Under the pieces are notes generated by a model. The model worked only from the letters and a program-made list of their open reading frames with translations. It ran no database searches and was not told the origin of the DNA. A stretch of 64,000 bases of DNA from Ilyomonas limi (GTDB taxonomy: Bacteria > Bacteroidota > Bacteroidia > Chitinophagales > Chitinophagaceae): the NCBI RefSeq assembly GCF_005233845.1, contig NZ_SZQL01000023.1, positions 1 through 64,000 of the forward strand, in the 5' to 3' direction. Below are positions 52,952 through 61,143 of the stretch, piece after piece. How positions within the stretch are numbered: position 1 is the first letter of the stretch; every line of letters starts with the position of its first letter. The translations under genes and the position numbers were made by a program.

Positions 52952-54148
52952 TTATACACTTTCTTTTTGAAACAAGGCGGGTATCGTTTTAAAAATAAGC
53001 CGTATGTCATTCAAAAAGCTGTGATTTCTTGCATACATATTATCCAGCATCAGGCGCTCTTCTTCGCTCATCTCACCTTTGCCTCTTTTTTCTACCTGCC
53101 ACAAGCCGGTAATGCCTGCCGGTGCAACAAAACGTTGCACATATTTATCGGTAGTTAGTTTTTCGGCCTCGTACAGCGGCAGCGGCCGATTGCCTACAAT
53201 ACTCATATCGCCAATCAGCACATTAAACAACTGTGGCAGTTCGTCCATACTGGTATTGCGCAATATTTTGCCTACTTTGGTAATGCGCGGATCGTCCTTT
53301 ATTTTAAAGAAAGTAGCGCCGGTATTCTGCTTTTTAGATTGTGCGTACTGCTTTTCGCACCACGAATGTTTATCGGCATACAGCGACATCTGGCATTTGG
53401 TGCATGCGTTTTTACATTCCTGGCACAGCATCTCTATCGGTTGTTGCTTAGCTGCAGCACTATCTGCATTGTACTGGTTCAGATGCTGCAGGTCTTTCAG
53501 CTTTTGGTCGGCATTCACATACATGCTCCTGAATTTGTAAAACCTGAATATACGATAGCCCGTGCCCACACGCAGCGAATAGTAAAATATAGGACCTTTT
53601 GATTCTAATTTTAATGCAATGATAATTATCAAAAAGAAAGGCGATAAGAGCAGTAAGACAATGGATGAAAAAACAATATCAAAAATCCTTTTTGTAAAGG
53701 GTGTTTTATAGAGTTCCTGAGTGCGCGCCGCAGCGCCTTTACAGAGGGCAGCCCAGTTATTTATTACAAAACCAATGCGATTGCATATACTTTGCTTATC
53801 AAAACGGCTGCTAAACACATCTGCAATACCTGCATCCAGCGCTAAATGCATCAGCTTTGCATCTGTATCATCGGAGATAAGAAAAAAAGGAATGGTGGCC
53901 AGTTTTCTTGCCTGCAGTTTTTGATAAAAAGGAATGCCTGCATTGCCGGTGATAGAGGTTTGGCAAATAATAGCTGCTACCGGAAATTTTTGTTTAAGCC
54001 ATTTGCTGATAAACTCATTACGGCTATTAAAATATACCAGTTCTACAGCCTTATTATGCACGCAAGATTGCAGCAATGAAAAATCGGCGGAAAGATTTAT
54101 CAAGGCTATCACTTGCCTTGTTGAAGTAGTTGTGCTATTGTCTTGCAT
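52952..54148 (-). CDS. Undecaprenyl-phosphate sugar-1-phosphate transferase with N-terminal pseudo-receiver domain
   Basis: The C-terminal part is a bacterial sugar transferase: membrane segment about 155-178, then RVGTGYRIFRFYKFRSMYVNAD, FFKIKDDPRITKVGKILRNTSMDELPQLFNVLIGDMSIVGNRP (D302-E303) and FVAPAGITGLWQVEKRGKGEMSEEERLMLDN. It would prime the glycan by attaching sugar-1-phosphate to the lipid carrier. Residues about 10-135 resemble a response-regulator fold (SDDTDAKLMHLALDAGIADVFSS) without the phospho-Asp. A cysteine cluster, C242-x2-C245-x3-C249-x2-C252 plus C264, interrupts the catalytic part and may bind metal. It lies 14 bases after the receiver gene. Confidence 0.9.
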   Translation of the reverse strand: MQDNSTTTSTRQVIALINLSADFSLLQSCVHNKAVELVYFNSRNEFISKWLKQKFPVAAIICQTSITGNAGIPFYQKLQARKLATIPFFLISDDTDAKLMHLALDAGIADVFSSRFDKQSICNRIGFVINNWAALCKGAAARTQELYKTPFTKRIFDIVFSSIVLLLLSPFFLIIIIALKLESKGPIFYYSLRVGTGYRIFRFYKFRSMYVNADQKLKDLQHLNQYNADSAAAKQQPIEMLCQECKNACTKCQMSLYADKHSWCEKQYAQSKKQNTGATFFKIKDDPRITKVGKILRNTSMDELPQLFNVLIGDMSIVGNRPLPLYEAEKLTTDKYVQRFVAPAGITGLWQVEKRGKGEMSEEERLMLDNMYARNHSFLNDIRLIFKTIPALFQKESV

Positions 54149-54162
54149 AAAACGGGTATTAT

Positions 54163-54573
54163 TTAGCCTGCTATCATCTTATTGGACCGCTTCAAAATGC
54201 CTTTAAGCCGTGCATTTAGTTCTCTGGGGTTAAAAGGTTTTAACACAAAGTCATCTGCACCAATTTCCAGGCATTTTATTCTGGTGTCGGTATTGTCTTC
54301 GCCCGATAAAATAACTACCGGAATATCATTGAAAAAACCGCTGCTTTTTATTTGTTCCAAAAACTTTACACCATTTAGCCGTGGGGTGTTAAGATCAGAA
54401 ATAATAATATCGGGGATATTGCCAGCCTGGAAGTGTGCAAGCGCATCGAGACCATTGTTGAATAGTATAGGTTGAAAATGATCTCTGAGGCAATGCTTCA
54501 AAACACCTTGCATATAAGGGTCATCCTCAATAACTACAATCGCGGGTAAGATTTCTTCAGTAGTAGGTTTCAT
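54163..54573 (-). CDS. Single-domain response regulator (receiver only)
   Basis: A complete CheY-like receiver of 136 residues with the acidic pair D17-D18 (VVIEDDPYMQG), phospho-acceptor D60 (IIISDLNTPRLNG), S90 (VILSGED) and K112 (FVLKPFNP). It has no output domain. It lies upstream of the sugar transferase in the same direction, which carries a related but phosphorylation-dead domain; one may control the other by contact. Its start codon is preceded by AAATCCAATATC. Confidence 0.92.
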   Translation of the reverse strand: MKPTTEEILPAIVVIEDDPYMQGVLKHCLRDHFQPILFNNGLDALAHFQAGNIPDIIISDLNTPRLNGVKFLEQIKSSGFFNDIPVVILSGEDNTDTRIKCLEIGADDFVLKPFNPRELNARLKGILKRSNKMIAG

Positions 54574-55012
54574 GATATTGGATTTGATGCGATAAAACTA
54601 CGACTAATTTGATGCGGCGTTCAACCCTATGAAAAATTTAGTCGAGATTTAATGATTATATATTTATCTAAAGCCAATTTAAAGCCCATCCTTCCCATTG
54701 TACCAGACGTGCTAATACAATTTTAAGCAGTGGCAGATTGCCGTAGTTTTGTTTTTATACTTATCCCGGCTTGCGTGTAAGCATATGTTTGGAGTTTAAC
54801 GTTGTTTAAATATAATAAGCAGCGGTGAATACTATTCACATACAAGTCCTGTCATTTACTTTTATAATGCCGAGATGATTGAGCTTAAGCCTACAGCTTT
54901 TTCTACGTCGTACACCGTACATCTCACATCGTATATGGAACAACATCTTATCTATTTGCTCAGCTTATCCATTATTTTTTACTTCTTACATTTTTGTAAC
55001 ACTTAAACCGGC
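54574..55012. other. Divergent spacer between the receiver and TonB receptor genes
   Basis: About 440 bases without a gene. An imperfect inverted repeat CGACTAATTT (54601-54610) with AAATTTAGTCG (54634-54644) lies in the receiver gene's leader region. CCAATATC occupies 54574-54581 on the minus strand. No exact TAnnTTTG box is seen for the receiver gene; TAGTTTTA at about 54592-54599 (minus) is one base off. Confidence 0.45.
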
Positions 55013-55020
55013 TAAATTTG
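55013..55020 (+). promoter_or_regulatory. Promoter of the TonB receptor gene
   Basis: TAAATTTG matches TAnnTTTG, and TTTTTG ends 16 bases upstream (near 54992-54996), close to the distance accepted for a -33 TTG. The start codon is 17 bases downstream at 55037 (or 55046). It is the best promoter match in the window. Confidence 0.55.
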
Positions 55021-55036
55021 CAACATTGTTTCAAAA

Positions 55037-57445
55037 ATGCACCTTATGAAATGGCTCTTCGTCCTTATTTTCTGCTCGCTTCCACTAATCTTTTTTGCGC
55101 AATCCAATAAACCTAAGGGGTTTCTCAGTGGTAAAGTAACCGACAAAATCAGTGGGCAGGTGCTGCCGGGAGCTACTGTTTATATCCATGAATTAAACAC
55201 AGGAGCCATTACCAATGATAGTGGTTATTTTAAAACACCGCAGGTGAATGCCGGCACTTACACAGTAGAGATTTCTTATCAGGGGTATGCAGCAGATGTA
55301 GAACAGGTAAAGGTTGCTGCAGATAATACTATGAAGGAGTTTAAGCTATCGCCTACCTATGTAGAGCAGCAGGCAGTTACGGTTACGGGTGTTTCTTCGG
55401 CTACCAGCACCAAACGCGCTTCGCAGCCTATAACTATTGTACGGCACGACGATCTGGTAAAAACCACCTCTTCCAACCTTATAGATGCATTGAGCAAAAC
55501 AGTGCCTGGTGTGTCTTCTATTACTACCGGTCCGGCTATTTCCAAGCCGGTTATTCGTGGTTTAAGTTACAATAGGGTAGTAGTTGTAAATGATGGTATC
55601 CGTCAGGAGGGGCAGCAATGGGGCGATGAACATGGTATAGAGATAGACGATTACAGCGCGCAACGTGTAGAGGTGCTAAAAGGTGCGGCCTCCCTGATGT
55701 ATGGTTCTGATGCGATTGCAGGTGTAATCAATATACAAACGCAGTTGCCTGCACCCGAAGGAACAATCAGAGGTAATATCATTAGTGAATACCAAACCAA
55801 TAATAACTTGCGTGGCTTAGGTGGCAATATTGGAGGAACTAAAAACGGCTTTCACTGGAATGGGTATGGCTCGTTTAAAGGCGCACAGGATTACCGCAAT
55901 CCGTATGATGGGCGCGTATTCAATTCTAAGTTTTACAATGCCAACTTTGGTGGTATGGTTGGAATTACCAAAAGCTGGGGACACAGTTATTTATTGGTTT
56001 CCAATTTTAACCAGCATGTGGGCATGGTAGAAGGCGAGCGCGACAGTGCTACGGGTGCTTTTATAAAAGCGGATGCCAGCGGCAGTTCTTCTACTGCAAC
56101 GGAAGAAGATTTTAAAAAAATAGCGCCCGAAGTGCCTTATCAGCATGTACAGCATTTTAAGGTGATTTCAGATAACACGTTTAACCTCGGCAGCAGCCGG
56201 TTGGATGCTGTTTTCGGCTTTCAACGCAATCAGCGCCGTGAATTTGGCAACGCCGAAAATACAGCAATACCCGATGCATATTTCGATTTAAAAACGGTCA
56301 ATTACAGTCTGGATTTTCATTTTCCTTACAAGGGCAATTTCAAAACGAGTGCTGGTATTTCGGGCATGTATCAAAACAATCAGAATAAGGCAGAAGAGGT
56401 GTTAATTCCTAATTATGATTTGCTGGATATAGGCGGTTTTATTTACACTCAATATACCCAGGGCAAACTTAGCTTTAATGCCGGTGCGCGTTTTGATAAC
56501 CGCCATCTGCAATCGAAAGCAATGACGGTGGATAATGTTCAGAAATTTACGGCTTTTAGTAAAAATTTTTCCAACCTGTCTGCCAGTGCAGGCATCAGCT
56601 ATCAGGCATCGGATAAAATAACACTAAAAGCAAATATTGCTAAAGGTTTCCGTGCGCCCAATATGGCTGAGCTGGCGAGCAACGGCGCACACGAAGGCAC
56701 GTTGCGCTACGAGGTAGGCTCGCCTTCGCTCAAAAGCGAAAATAGTTACGAAGTTGATGGCGGTATGGAAATAAATACAGAGCACGTGTCTTTTTCTGCC
56801 AGCTTATTTTACAATTACATCCATCATTTTATATTCTACCGCCGTGTACAAAATGCGACAGGCAGCGACTCACTGTTATATGATAATGAAACAAATGAAT
56901 ATTTGCAGGTGTTTCGTTTTGCACAGCAAACTGCTTATTTGTATGGTGGCGAGCTGCACGTGGACATACACCCGCACCCGCTGGACTGGCTGCATTTTGA
57001 AAATACATTTACATATGTGCGTGCACAGTTTACACAGGCTATTGACGGCAGTATCAACGTGCCATTTATACCCGCTGCCAGGTATCTGTCGGAGTTGCGC
57101 GGCAATTTTTTATCTAAAGGTAAGAGCTTAAAAAATGTGTATGTAATGGTAGATGCCGATTATACTTTTAAGCAAAGTCATCCTTTTACCGGCTATAACA
57201 CCGAAACGTCAACAGGCGACTATTTGCTGTTTAATGCAGGTATTGGTGCCGATATAGCGCGCAACGGCAAAACGCTCTTTACTATTGCATTGGCTGGTAA
57301 TAACCTTGGCAACCTGGCATATCAAAATCATTTGAACCGTTTAAAATATTTGGATATAAACAATGTAACCGGCAGACAGGGCGTGTATGAGATGGGCAGG
57401 AATTTTAGTATAAAAGTAAATGTGCCGCTGAACTTTAAAATGTGA
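55037..57445 (+). CDS. TonB-dependent receptor
   Basis: A signal segment (MKWLFVLIFCSLPLIFFAQ) leads into a carboxypeptidase-regulatory-like domain (KGFLSGKVTDKISGQVLPGATVYIHELNTGAITNDSGYFKT, about 30-110), a plug (IDALSKTVPGVSSITTGPAISKPVIRGLSYNRVVVVNDGIRQEGQQWGDEHGIEIDDYSAQRVEVLKGAASLMYGSDAIAGVINIQT) and a barrel with the IAKGFRAPNMAELASNGAHEGTLRYEVG segment typical of vitamin B12/metal-type receptors. The last residues (FSIKVNVPLNFKM) form the final strand. The substrate is unknown; zinc or copper uptake proteins have a similar plug. ATG at 55046 is an equally possible start. A terminator follows. Confidence 0.9.
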   Translation: MHLMKWLFVLIFCSLPLIFFAQSNKPKGFLSGKVTDKISGQVLPGATVYIHELNTGAITNDSGYFKTPQVNAGTYTVEISYQGYAADVEQVKVAADNTMKEFKLSPTYVEQQAVTVTGVSSATSTKRASQPITIVRHDDLVKTTSSNLIDALSKTVPGVSSITTGPAISKPVIRGLSYNRVVVVNDGIRQEGQQWGDEHGIEIDDYSAQRVEVLKGAASLMYGSDAIAGVINIQTQLPAPEGTIRGNIISEYQTNNNLRGLGGNIGGTKNGFHWNGYGSFKGAQDYRNPYDGRVFNSKFYNANFGGMVGITKSWGHSYLLVSNFNQHVGMVEGERDSATGAFIKADASGSSSTATEEDFKKIAPEVPYQHVQHFKVISDNTFNLGSSRLDAVFGFQRNQRREFGNAENTAIPDAYFDLKTVNYSLDFHFPYKGNFKTSAGISGMYQNNQNKAEEVLIPNYDLLDIGGFIYTQYTQGKLSFNAGARFDNRHLQSKAMTVDNVQKFTAFSKNFSNLSASAGISYQASDKITLKANIAKGFRAPNMAELASNGAHEGTLRYEVGSPSLKSENSYEVDGGMEINTEHVSFSASLFYNYIHHFIFYRRVQNATGSDSLLYDNETNEYLQVFRFAQQTAYLYGGELHVDIHPHPLDWLHFENTFTYVRAQFTQAIDGSINVPFIPAARYLSELRGNFLSKGKSLKNVYVMVDADYTFKQSHPFTGYNTETSTGDYLLFNAGIGADIARNGKTLFTIALAGNNLGNLAYQNHLNRLKYLDINNVTGRQGVYEMGRNFSIKVNVPLNFKM

Positions 57446-57450
57446 TAATT

Positions 57451-57522
57451 CGTCATTGCGAGCGTAGCGGAGCAATCTGTGCTAAGCTGTAAATCATTAT
57501 TGATGGTTTATTTTGCAATGAC
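57451..57522. repeat. Degenerate second copy of the large dispersed palindrome
   Basis: 57451-57480 matches the left arm of the element at 35784-35813 with a few changes (CGTCATTGCGAGCG...GAGCAATCTG), while only GCAATGAC (57515-57522) remains of the right arm. It begins six bases past the TonB receptor stop codon. Confidence 0.6.
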
Positions 57523-57547
57523 AGGGGCTTCCGGAAAGTTATAAAAC

Positions 57548-57586
57548 AAAAAAGCTGCAAACATCACCAATGTTTGCAGCTTTTTT
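57548..57586. terminator. Strong bidirectional terminator after the TonB receptor
   Basis: A perfect 17-bp stem (57548-57564 with 57570-57586; AAAAAAGCTGCAAACAT and complement) with a five-base loop and flanking T/A runs. It separates the convergent TonB receptor and acidic protein genes. Confidence 0.92.
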
Positions 57587-57599
57587 GTTGATCCGGGGC

Positions 57600-58160
57600 T
57601 TAACCGTTTGTTGTGCTGTCCATATCCCTGCCATCACCGGCATCGCCGCCGAGGCTGTAGATATTATTTTCTTCGTCTTCCTCCCCAATTTTTTCCATTG
57701 CATCATCGGCATCTACAATTGTAGTATCGAGGTCGTGGCCGGATATGGCATCTTCACTCATTTCGTTCAGCCGTTCGCCATCGGCATCATGCTCATCTAC
57801 GTAAGATTGGCGGAGGTTTAATTCATCCTGCGTAGGCAGGTCGGAGAAAGTGCGGGCAAGTGTATCTTTTTCCTCCTGTGTTACGCTCTCATTATCGCCA
57901 TCCAGCAGGTCATCCTTTGTCATCATGTTATTACTTTCATCCCAAATATCGTCGCCTTCTTCATCGGCAGATGCAATGGTTGTATCTGCCAGTTCGCCCA
58001 AACCGGGCACATGCACAAACTCCTGCCCGGGGATATCACTCACATCCGGAATTTCTATATATGCAGTTTCACTTTTCAGACGCTCTTCATCTCTGGGCGA
58101 ATCGTGCACATCGCTGGTGCGGTCTGGTGTTGGGTTTACGCGATTATGGTTATTATCCAT
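57600..58160 (-). CDS. Acidic hypothetical protein
   Basis: A 186-residue protein with a very high Asp/Glu content and no hydrophobic segment, so probably cytoplasmic and largely disordered. Ordered-looking motifs are FVHVPGLGELADTTIASADEEGDDIWDESNN, and near the end DLDTTIVDADDAMEKIGEEDEENNIYSLGGD. Similar acidic proteins with an EEDEENNxYSLGGD ending seem common in this bacterial group, but I do not know a function. The codon pattern and the terminator on its 3' side support a real gene. Confidence 0.7.
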   Translation of the reverse strand: MDNNHNRVNPTPDRTSDVHDSPRDEERLKSETAYIEIPDVSDIPGQEFVHVPGLGELADTTIASADEEGDDIWDESNNMMTKDDLLDGDNESVTQEEKDTLARTFSDLPTQDELNLRQSYVDEHDADGERLNEMSEDAISGHDLDTTIVDADDAMEKIGEEDEENNIYSLGGDAGDGRDMDSTTNG

Positions 58161-58663
58161 ACAATTCCTGTTTTTATGATTAATAAAAAATAAGTGGGCT
58201 CCGGCAATTATATCCTGTATTTTAAAACCTGTATAATAGCAGCAGCAAATATCAATCCCATACTCTTCACTTTTACAGCCATGATTTTTCCCGGCGCTAT
58301 TACTGCCTGTTACTTCACGTTTACTTATTATACCACAAAATACTGATAGCTACTATACTAACAGCTTTGCAAAAACATTGCCGTACTACCAATAATTCTG
58401 CACACACCATGCCGTAAAGTTAGCGCGCTGGCAGCGCCAATTTATCTTTTACAGATGCTGCATTTTGAGTAATACGATTGCCTGGTAAACAGATAACCTA
58501 TGCTGGCATTGTACGTTACTAATACGGTACTCGGGAAGTGGTATGCAGCAGGTTTTGGTGCAATGTGTTGCTAAGAATCTCTTACCAAGAGCTATGGCAT
58601 AGTTGAAGGCCTGAAGAAAGCGGGTAAAAGCATTAAGTAAAAGAAGCATCCTTTAGTGCAAAC
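58161..58663. other. Spacer with no gene recognised
   Basis: About 500 bases. A 66-codon open frame on the minus strand (58449-58649) lacks family features. A short GC palindrome GCGCT-GGC-AGCGC lies at 58425-58437. No TAnnTTTG box for the acidic protein gene was found in exact form. Confidence 0.4.
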
Positions 58664-58682
58664 AAATGGTATTATACCATTT
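58664..58682. terminator. Short hairpin after sppA
   Basis: AAATGGTA (58664-58671) and TACCATTT (58675-58682) form an eight-bp stem with a three-base loop, seven bases past the sppA stop (minus strand). The T-run after it on the minus strand is poor, so termination strength is uncertain. Confidence 0.4.
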
Positions 58683-58688
58683 TTATTC

Positions 58689-60443
58689 CTACTTTATATC
58701 TGGATTAAATGGCAGTTTAGCCTGTGGCGTACCCATCATGCTTTGCACATTCTTTAGCTGTAGCAATAATTGATAAGACTTTTTACCAAGCTGCTCTTCT
58801 ATTTTATCTTCTTTTATGCTTGGGTTACTTACATTCTCCAGCAACTGTTCCAGCCAGCCTTTAGGCTCGGGGTAGTCGCGGGTGTAGTAGCTGCTTGTTT
58901 TTGCCATTTTAGCAGCGGCGGCTATAGCATCCTGCAACGTACCAATGCGATCCACAATACCTACCGGAATGCCACGTGCACCCGTCCATACCCGGCCTTG
59001 CGCAATACTGTCTATGTACGCCATGCTTTTATTTCGTCCGGCTGCTACACGCTGCTTAAAGGTATTATAAGTAGTATCCACATTGTTTTGCAAGAACTGT
59101 CTTTCCACCTGGGTGAGCGGGCGCGTTACCGTCATCATATCGGCATGTTCGGCTGTTTTTACACCATCAAATGTAATCCCCAGTTTATTCTTAAAAAAAG
59201 ACTGCAGATTGGGTATCATCGTAAATACGCCGATAGAACCCGTAATGGTACTTGCATTGGCAAAAATACTGTCGGCACTGCACGAAATGTAATAGCCGCC
59301 CGAAGCTGCATAGTCTCCCATACTTACCACTACGGGCTTTGCTTTGCGGGCAAGCGTTACCTCATTGGCTATCACATCGCTTGCCAGTGCACTGCCACCG
59401 GGCGAATTAACACGCAGTACAATAGCTTTCACGTCATCATCCAGCCGCAACTTGCGCAACAGGTCTCTATATTGATCGCTGGCAATAGTGCCGCGTTGTG
59501 CTTTACCATCCACTATATCGCCTTCGGCAAATACCACTGCAATCTTGCTGCCCGAAGTACTTTTATAATCCACTGCTTCGGCATACGTGCTGAGGTTAAT
59601 AAAATTGACCTTTTCTTTATTACCCTGGTGCAGCCGTTGCAGCAATTCGGTTTTTATATCATTATCATACTTTAATCCATCTACTAAACGATACTTCAAA
59701 GCATCATTAGCGGTTTGTATAGCACCGCTGCTTGCCAGTTGGTGCAGTTGTGCCGTATCTATGCCACGCGTAGTGCTTATTTGTTGTAACAACTGGTTGT
59801 ACAAATCGCCCAGCCACACACTTGTTTGCAGCCGGTTGGGGTCGGTCATTTCTGTAGCCCGAAAGGGTTCGGTGGCACTTTTAAATTTGCCCGCATAAAA
59901 TATTTCGGGCTGAATTTCCAACTTGTCCAGCAGATTTTTTACAAAAGCGAGTGTAACGGCATAGCCATCCCACTCCATGCCGCCTGCCGGATGACAATAC
60001 ACTTTATCTGCTGCCGAAGCTATATAATAGGCACGCTCACTCATCGTTTCGCCGTAGGCAATTACAAATTTTTTGCTTCCTTTAAAATCCTGCACAGCAC
60101 GCAACAGTTCTTCGGAGGCAGCCAGCCCATTGCTATTATCATCCGCTTTTATGTACAAGCCTTTGATGGTAGAATCGTATTTGGCATAATGCAGCATGCG
60201 CACTACATCGTACAAGCCGGGTGTATAAGATGCTTTATCTGCAAAAGAGTTGATAGGATTGTCCTGCCCCTGTTCGTTGAGCGAAGTGCTCAGGTCGAGC
60301 ACCAGCACCCCTTTGCTGCCGAGATTAGGTTTTGATGGCTGCATGGCACTGCCTACAATCCATGCGATAATGAATACTGCCAGTAAACAAAAGACAATAA
60401 TTGCCAGCAGCGAAGCAAAGAATATTTTAAAAAACGATTTCAT
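58689..60443 (-). CDS. sppA: Signal peptide peptidase SppA, 67K type
   Basis: A membrane-bound serine/lysine protease that degrades cleaved signal peptides. One N-terminal membrane segment (MKSFFKIFFASLLAIIVFCLLAVFIIAWIVG) precedes two S49 domains: the first supplies the catalytic lysine (EIFYAGKFKSATEPFRATEMTD), the second the catalytic serine (VVSMGDYAASGGYYISCSADSIFANASTITGSIGV). The family's LRVNSPGGSALASDVI segment is present. At 584 residues it is of the long type. I chose ATG 60443; the longer frame would run into the divergent folK gene. Only 18 bases separate the two start codons. Confidence 0.94.
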   Translation of the reverse strand: MKSFFKIFFASLLAIIVFCLLAVFIIAWIVGSAMQPSKPNLGSKGVLVLDLSTSLNEQGQDNPINSFADKASYTPGLYDVVRMLHYAKYDSTIKGLYIKADDNSNGLAASEELLRAVQDFKGSKKFVIAYGETMSERAYYIASAADKVYCHPAGGMEWDGYAVTLAFVKNLLDKLEIQPEIFYAGKFKSATEPFRATEMTDPNRLQTSVWLGDLYNQLLQQISTTRGIDTAQLHQLASSGAIQTANDALKYRLVDGLKYDNDIKTELLQRLHQGNKEKVNFINLSTYAEAVDYKSTSGSKIAVVFAEGDIVDGKAQRGTIASDQYRDLLRKLRLDDDVKAIVLRVNSPGGSALASDVIANEVTLARKAKPVVVSMGDYAASGGYYISCSADSIFANASTITGSIGVFTMIPNLQSFFKNKLGITFDGVKTAEHADMMTVTRPLTQVERQFLQNNVDTTYNTFKQRVAAGRNKSMAYIDSIAQGRVWTGARGIPVGIVDRIGTLQDAIAAAAKMAKTSSYYTRDYPEPKGWLEQLLENVSNPSIKEDKIEEQLGKKSYQLLLQLKNVQSMMGTPQAKLPFNPDIK

Positions 60444-60461
60444 ACCTTGATATTTGAGATT

Positions 60462-60950
60462 ATGAACACAGCGTATTTGCTGGCGGGCAGCAATATGGGC
60501 AACCGGACCGCGTACCTGCAACAAGCAACAAAAGTAATAGAAGAACAGTGTGGTAGCATCATTGCGCGCTCACATATTTACGAAACGGCAGCGTGGGGCA
60601 TTTTAGACCAGCCTTCTTTTTACAACCAGGCATTTGCAGTGCAAACCAGCCTTACACCTGAGCACCTTATGCAAAACCTGCTACATATTGAAGCAATGAT
60701 AGGAAGAAAGCGTGTACAAAAAATGGGCCCGCGGATTATTGATTTGGATATACTGTTGGTTGATGATCTGGTAATCAACACGTCTTTGCTCACTGTTCCA
60801 CATCGGCATTTGACGGAACGACGATTTGCATTAACACCGCTGGCGGAGATTGCTCCGCATCTTATTCACCCGGTGGCGCATAAGACTATTGCAGAACTGC
60901 TGGCGGAGTGCGGGGATAGGTTAGGGGTAGAAAGGTTGGATGGGGTATAA
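60462..60950 (+). CDS. folK: 2-amino-4-hydroxy-6-hydroxymethyldihydropteridine pyrophosphokinase FolK
   Basis: FolK transfers pyrophosphate from ATP to hydroxymethyl-dihydropterin in folate synthesis. The N-terminus AYLLAGSNMGNRTAYLQQA, the central YETAAWGILDQPSFYNQAFAVQT, and RVQKMGPRIIDLDILLVDDLVI with VPHRHLTERRFALTPLAEIAPHLIHP are typical. The length of 162 is normal. I chose ATG 60462; the longer frame opens with TTG. It is divergent from sppA with an 18-base gap, so each promoter must lie in or near the other gene. Confidence 0.94.
   Translation: MNTAYLLAGSNMGNRTAYLQQATKVIEEQCGSIIARSHIYETAAWGILDQPSFYNQAFAVQTSLTPEHLMQNLLHIEAMIGRKRVQKMGPRIIDLDILLVDDLVINTSLLTVPHRHLTERRFALTPLAEIAPHLIHPVAHKTIAELLAECGDRLGVERLDGV
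60529..60536 (-). promoter_or_regulatory. Candidate -7 box for sppA inside folK
   Basis: TACTTTTG on the minus strand matches TAnnTTTG and lies 86 bases upstream of the sppA start, within the folK coding region. It is a candidate because the 18-base intergenic gap cannot hold a promoter. Confidence 0.3.
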
Positions 60951-61143
60951 AAAGATTAATGTTTTAGTGTGATTGAGTCATGGTGGTGGCGTAAGAGCCT
61001 GCTTTATATCGTTTTCGAAGTCTGGCAATATGGCGATAACCAAAGCGTTTTAGTTTATTTTGTACTATAGCGCTATTGAAGCTCATCTGTTGAATCTATT
61101 GTTGCAACCTCTAACATCGACAACATAGGACGTTAAGGGTAGT
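60951..61143. other. Spacer at the left border of the accessory island
   Basis: About 190 bases after folK. Neither strand shows a gene. It contains partial inverted sequences (TCTGGCAATATGGCGATAACC) with a look of cassette-like DNA but no clear palindrome that pairs with the sites at 61961 and 62677. Confidence 0.35.

Noticed and set aside
58425-58437. GCGCT-GGC-AGCGC palindrome as a terminator
   Set aside because: Only five base pairs, no T-run and not next to a gene end.
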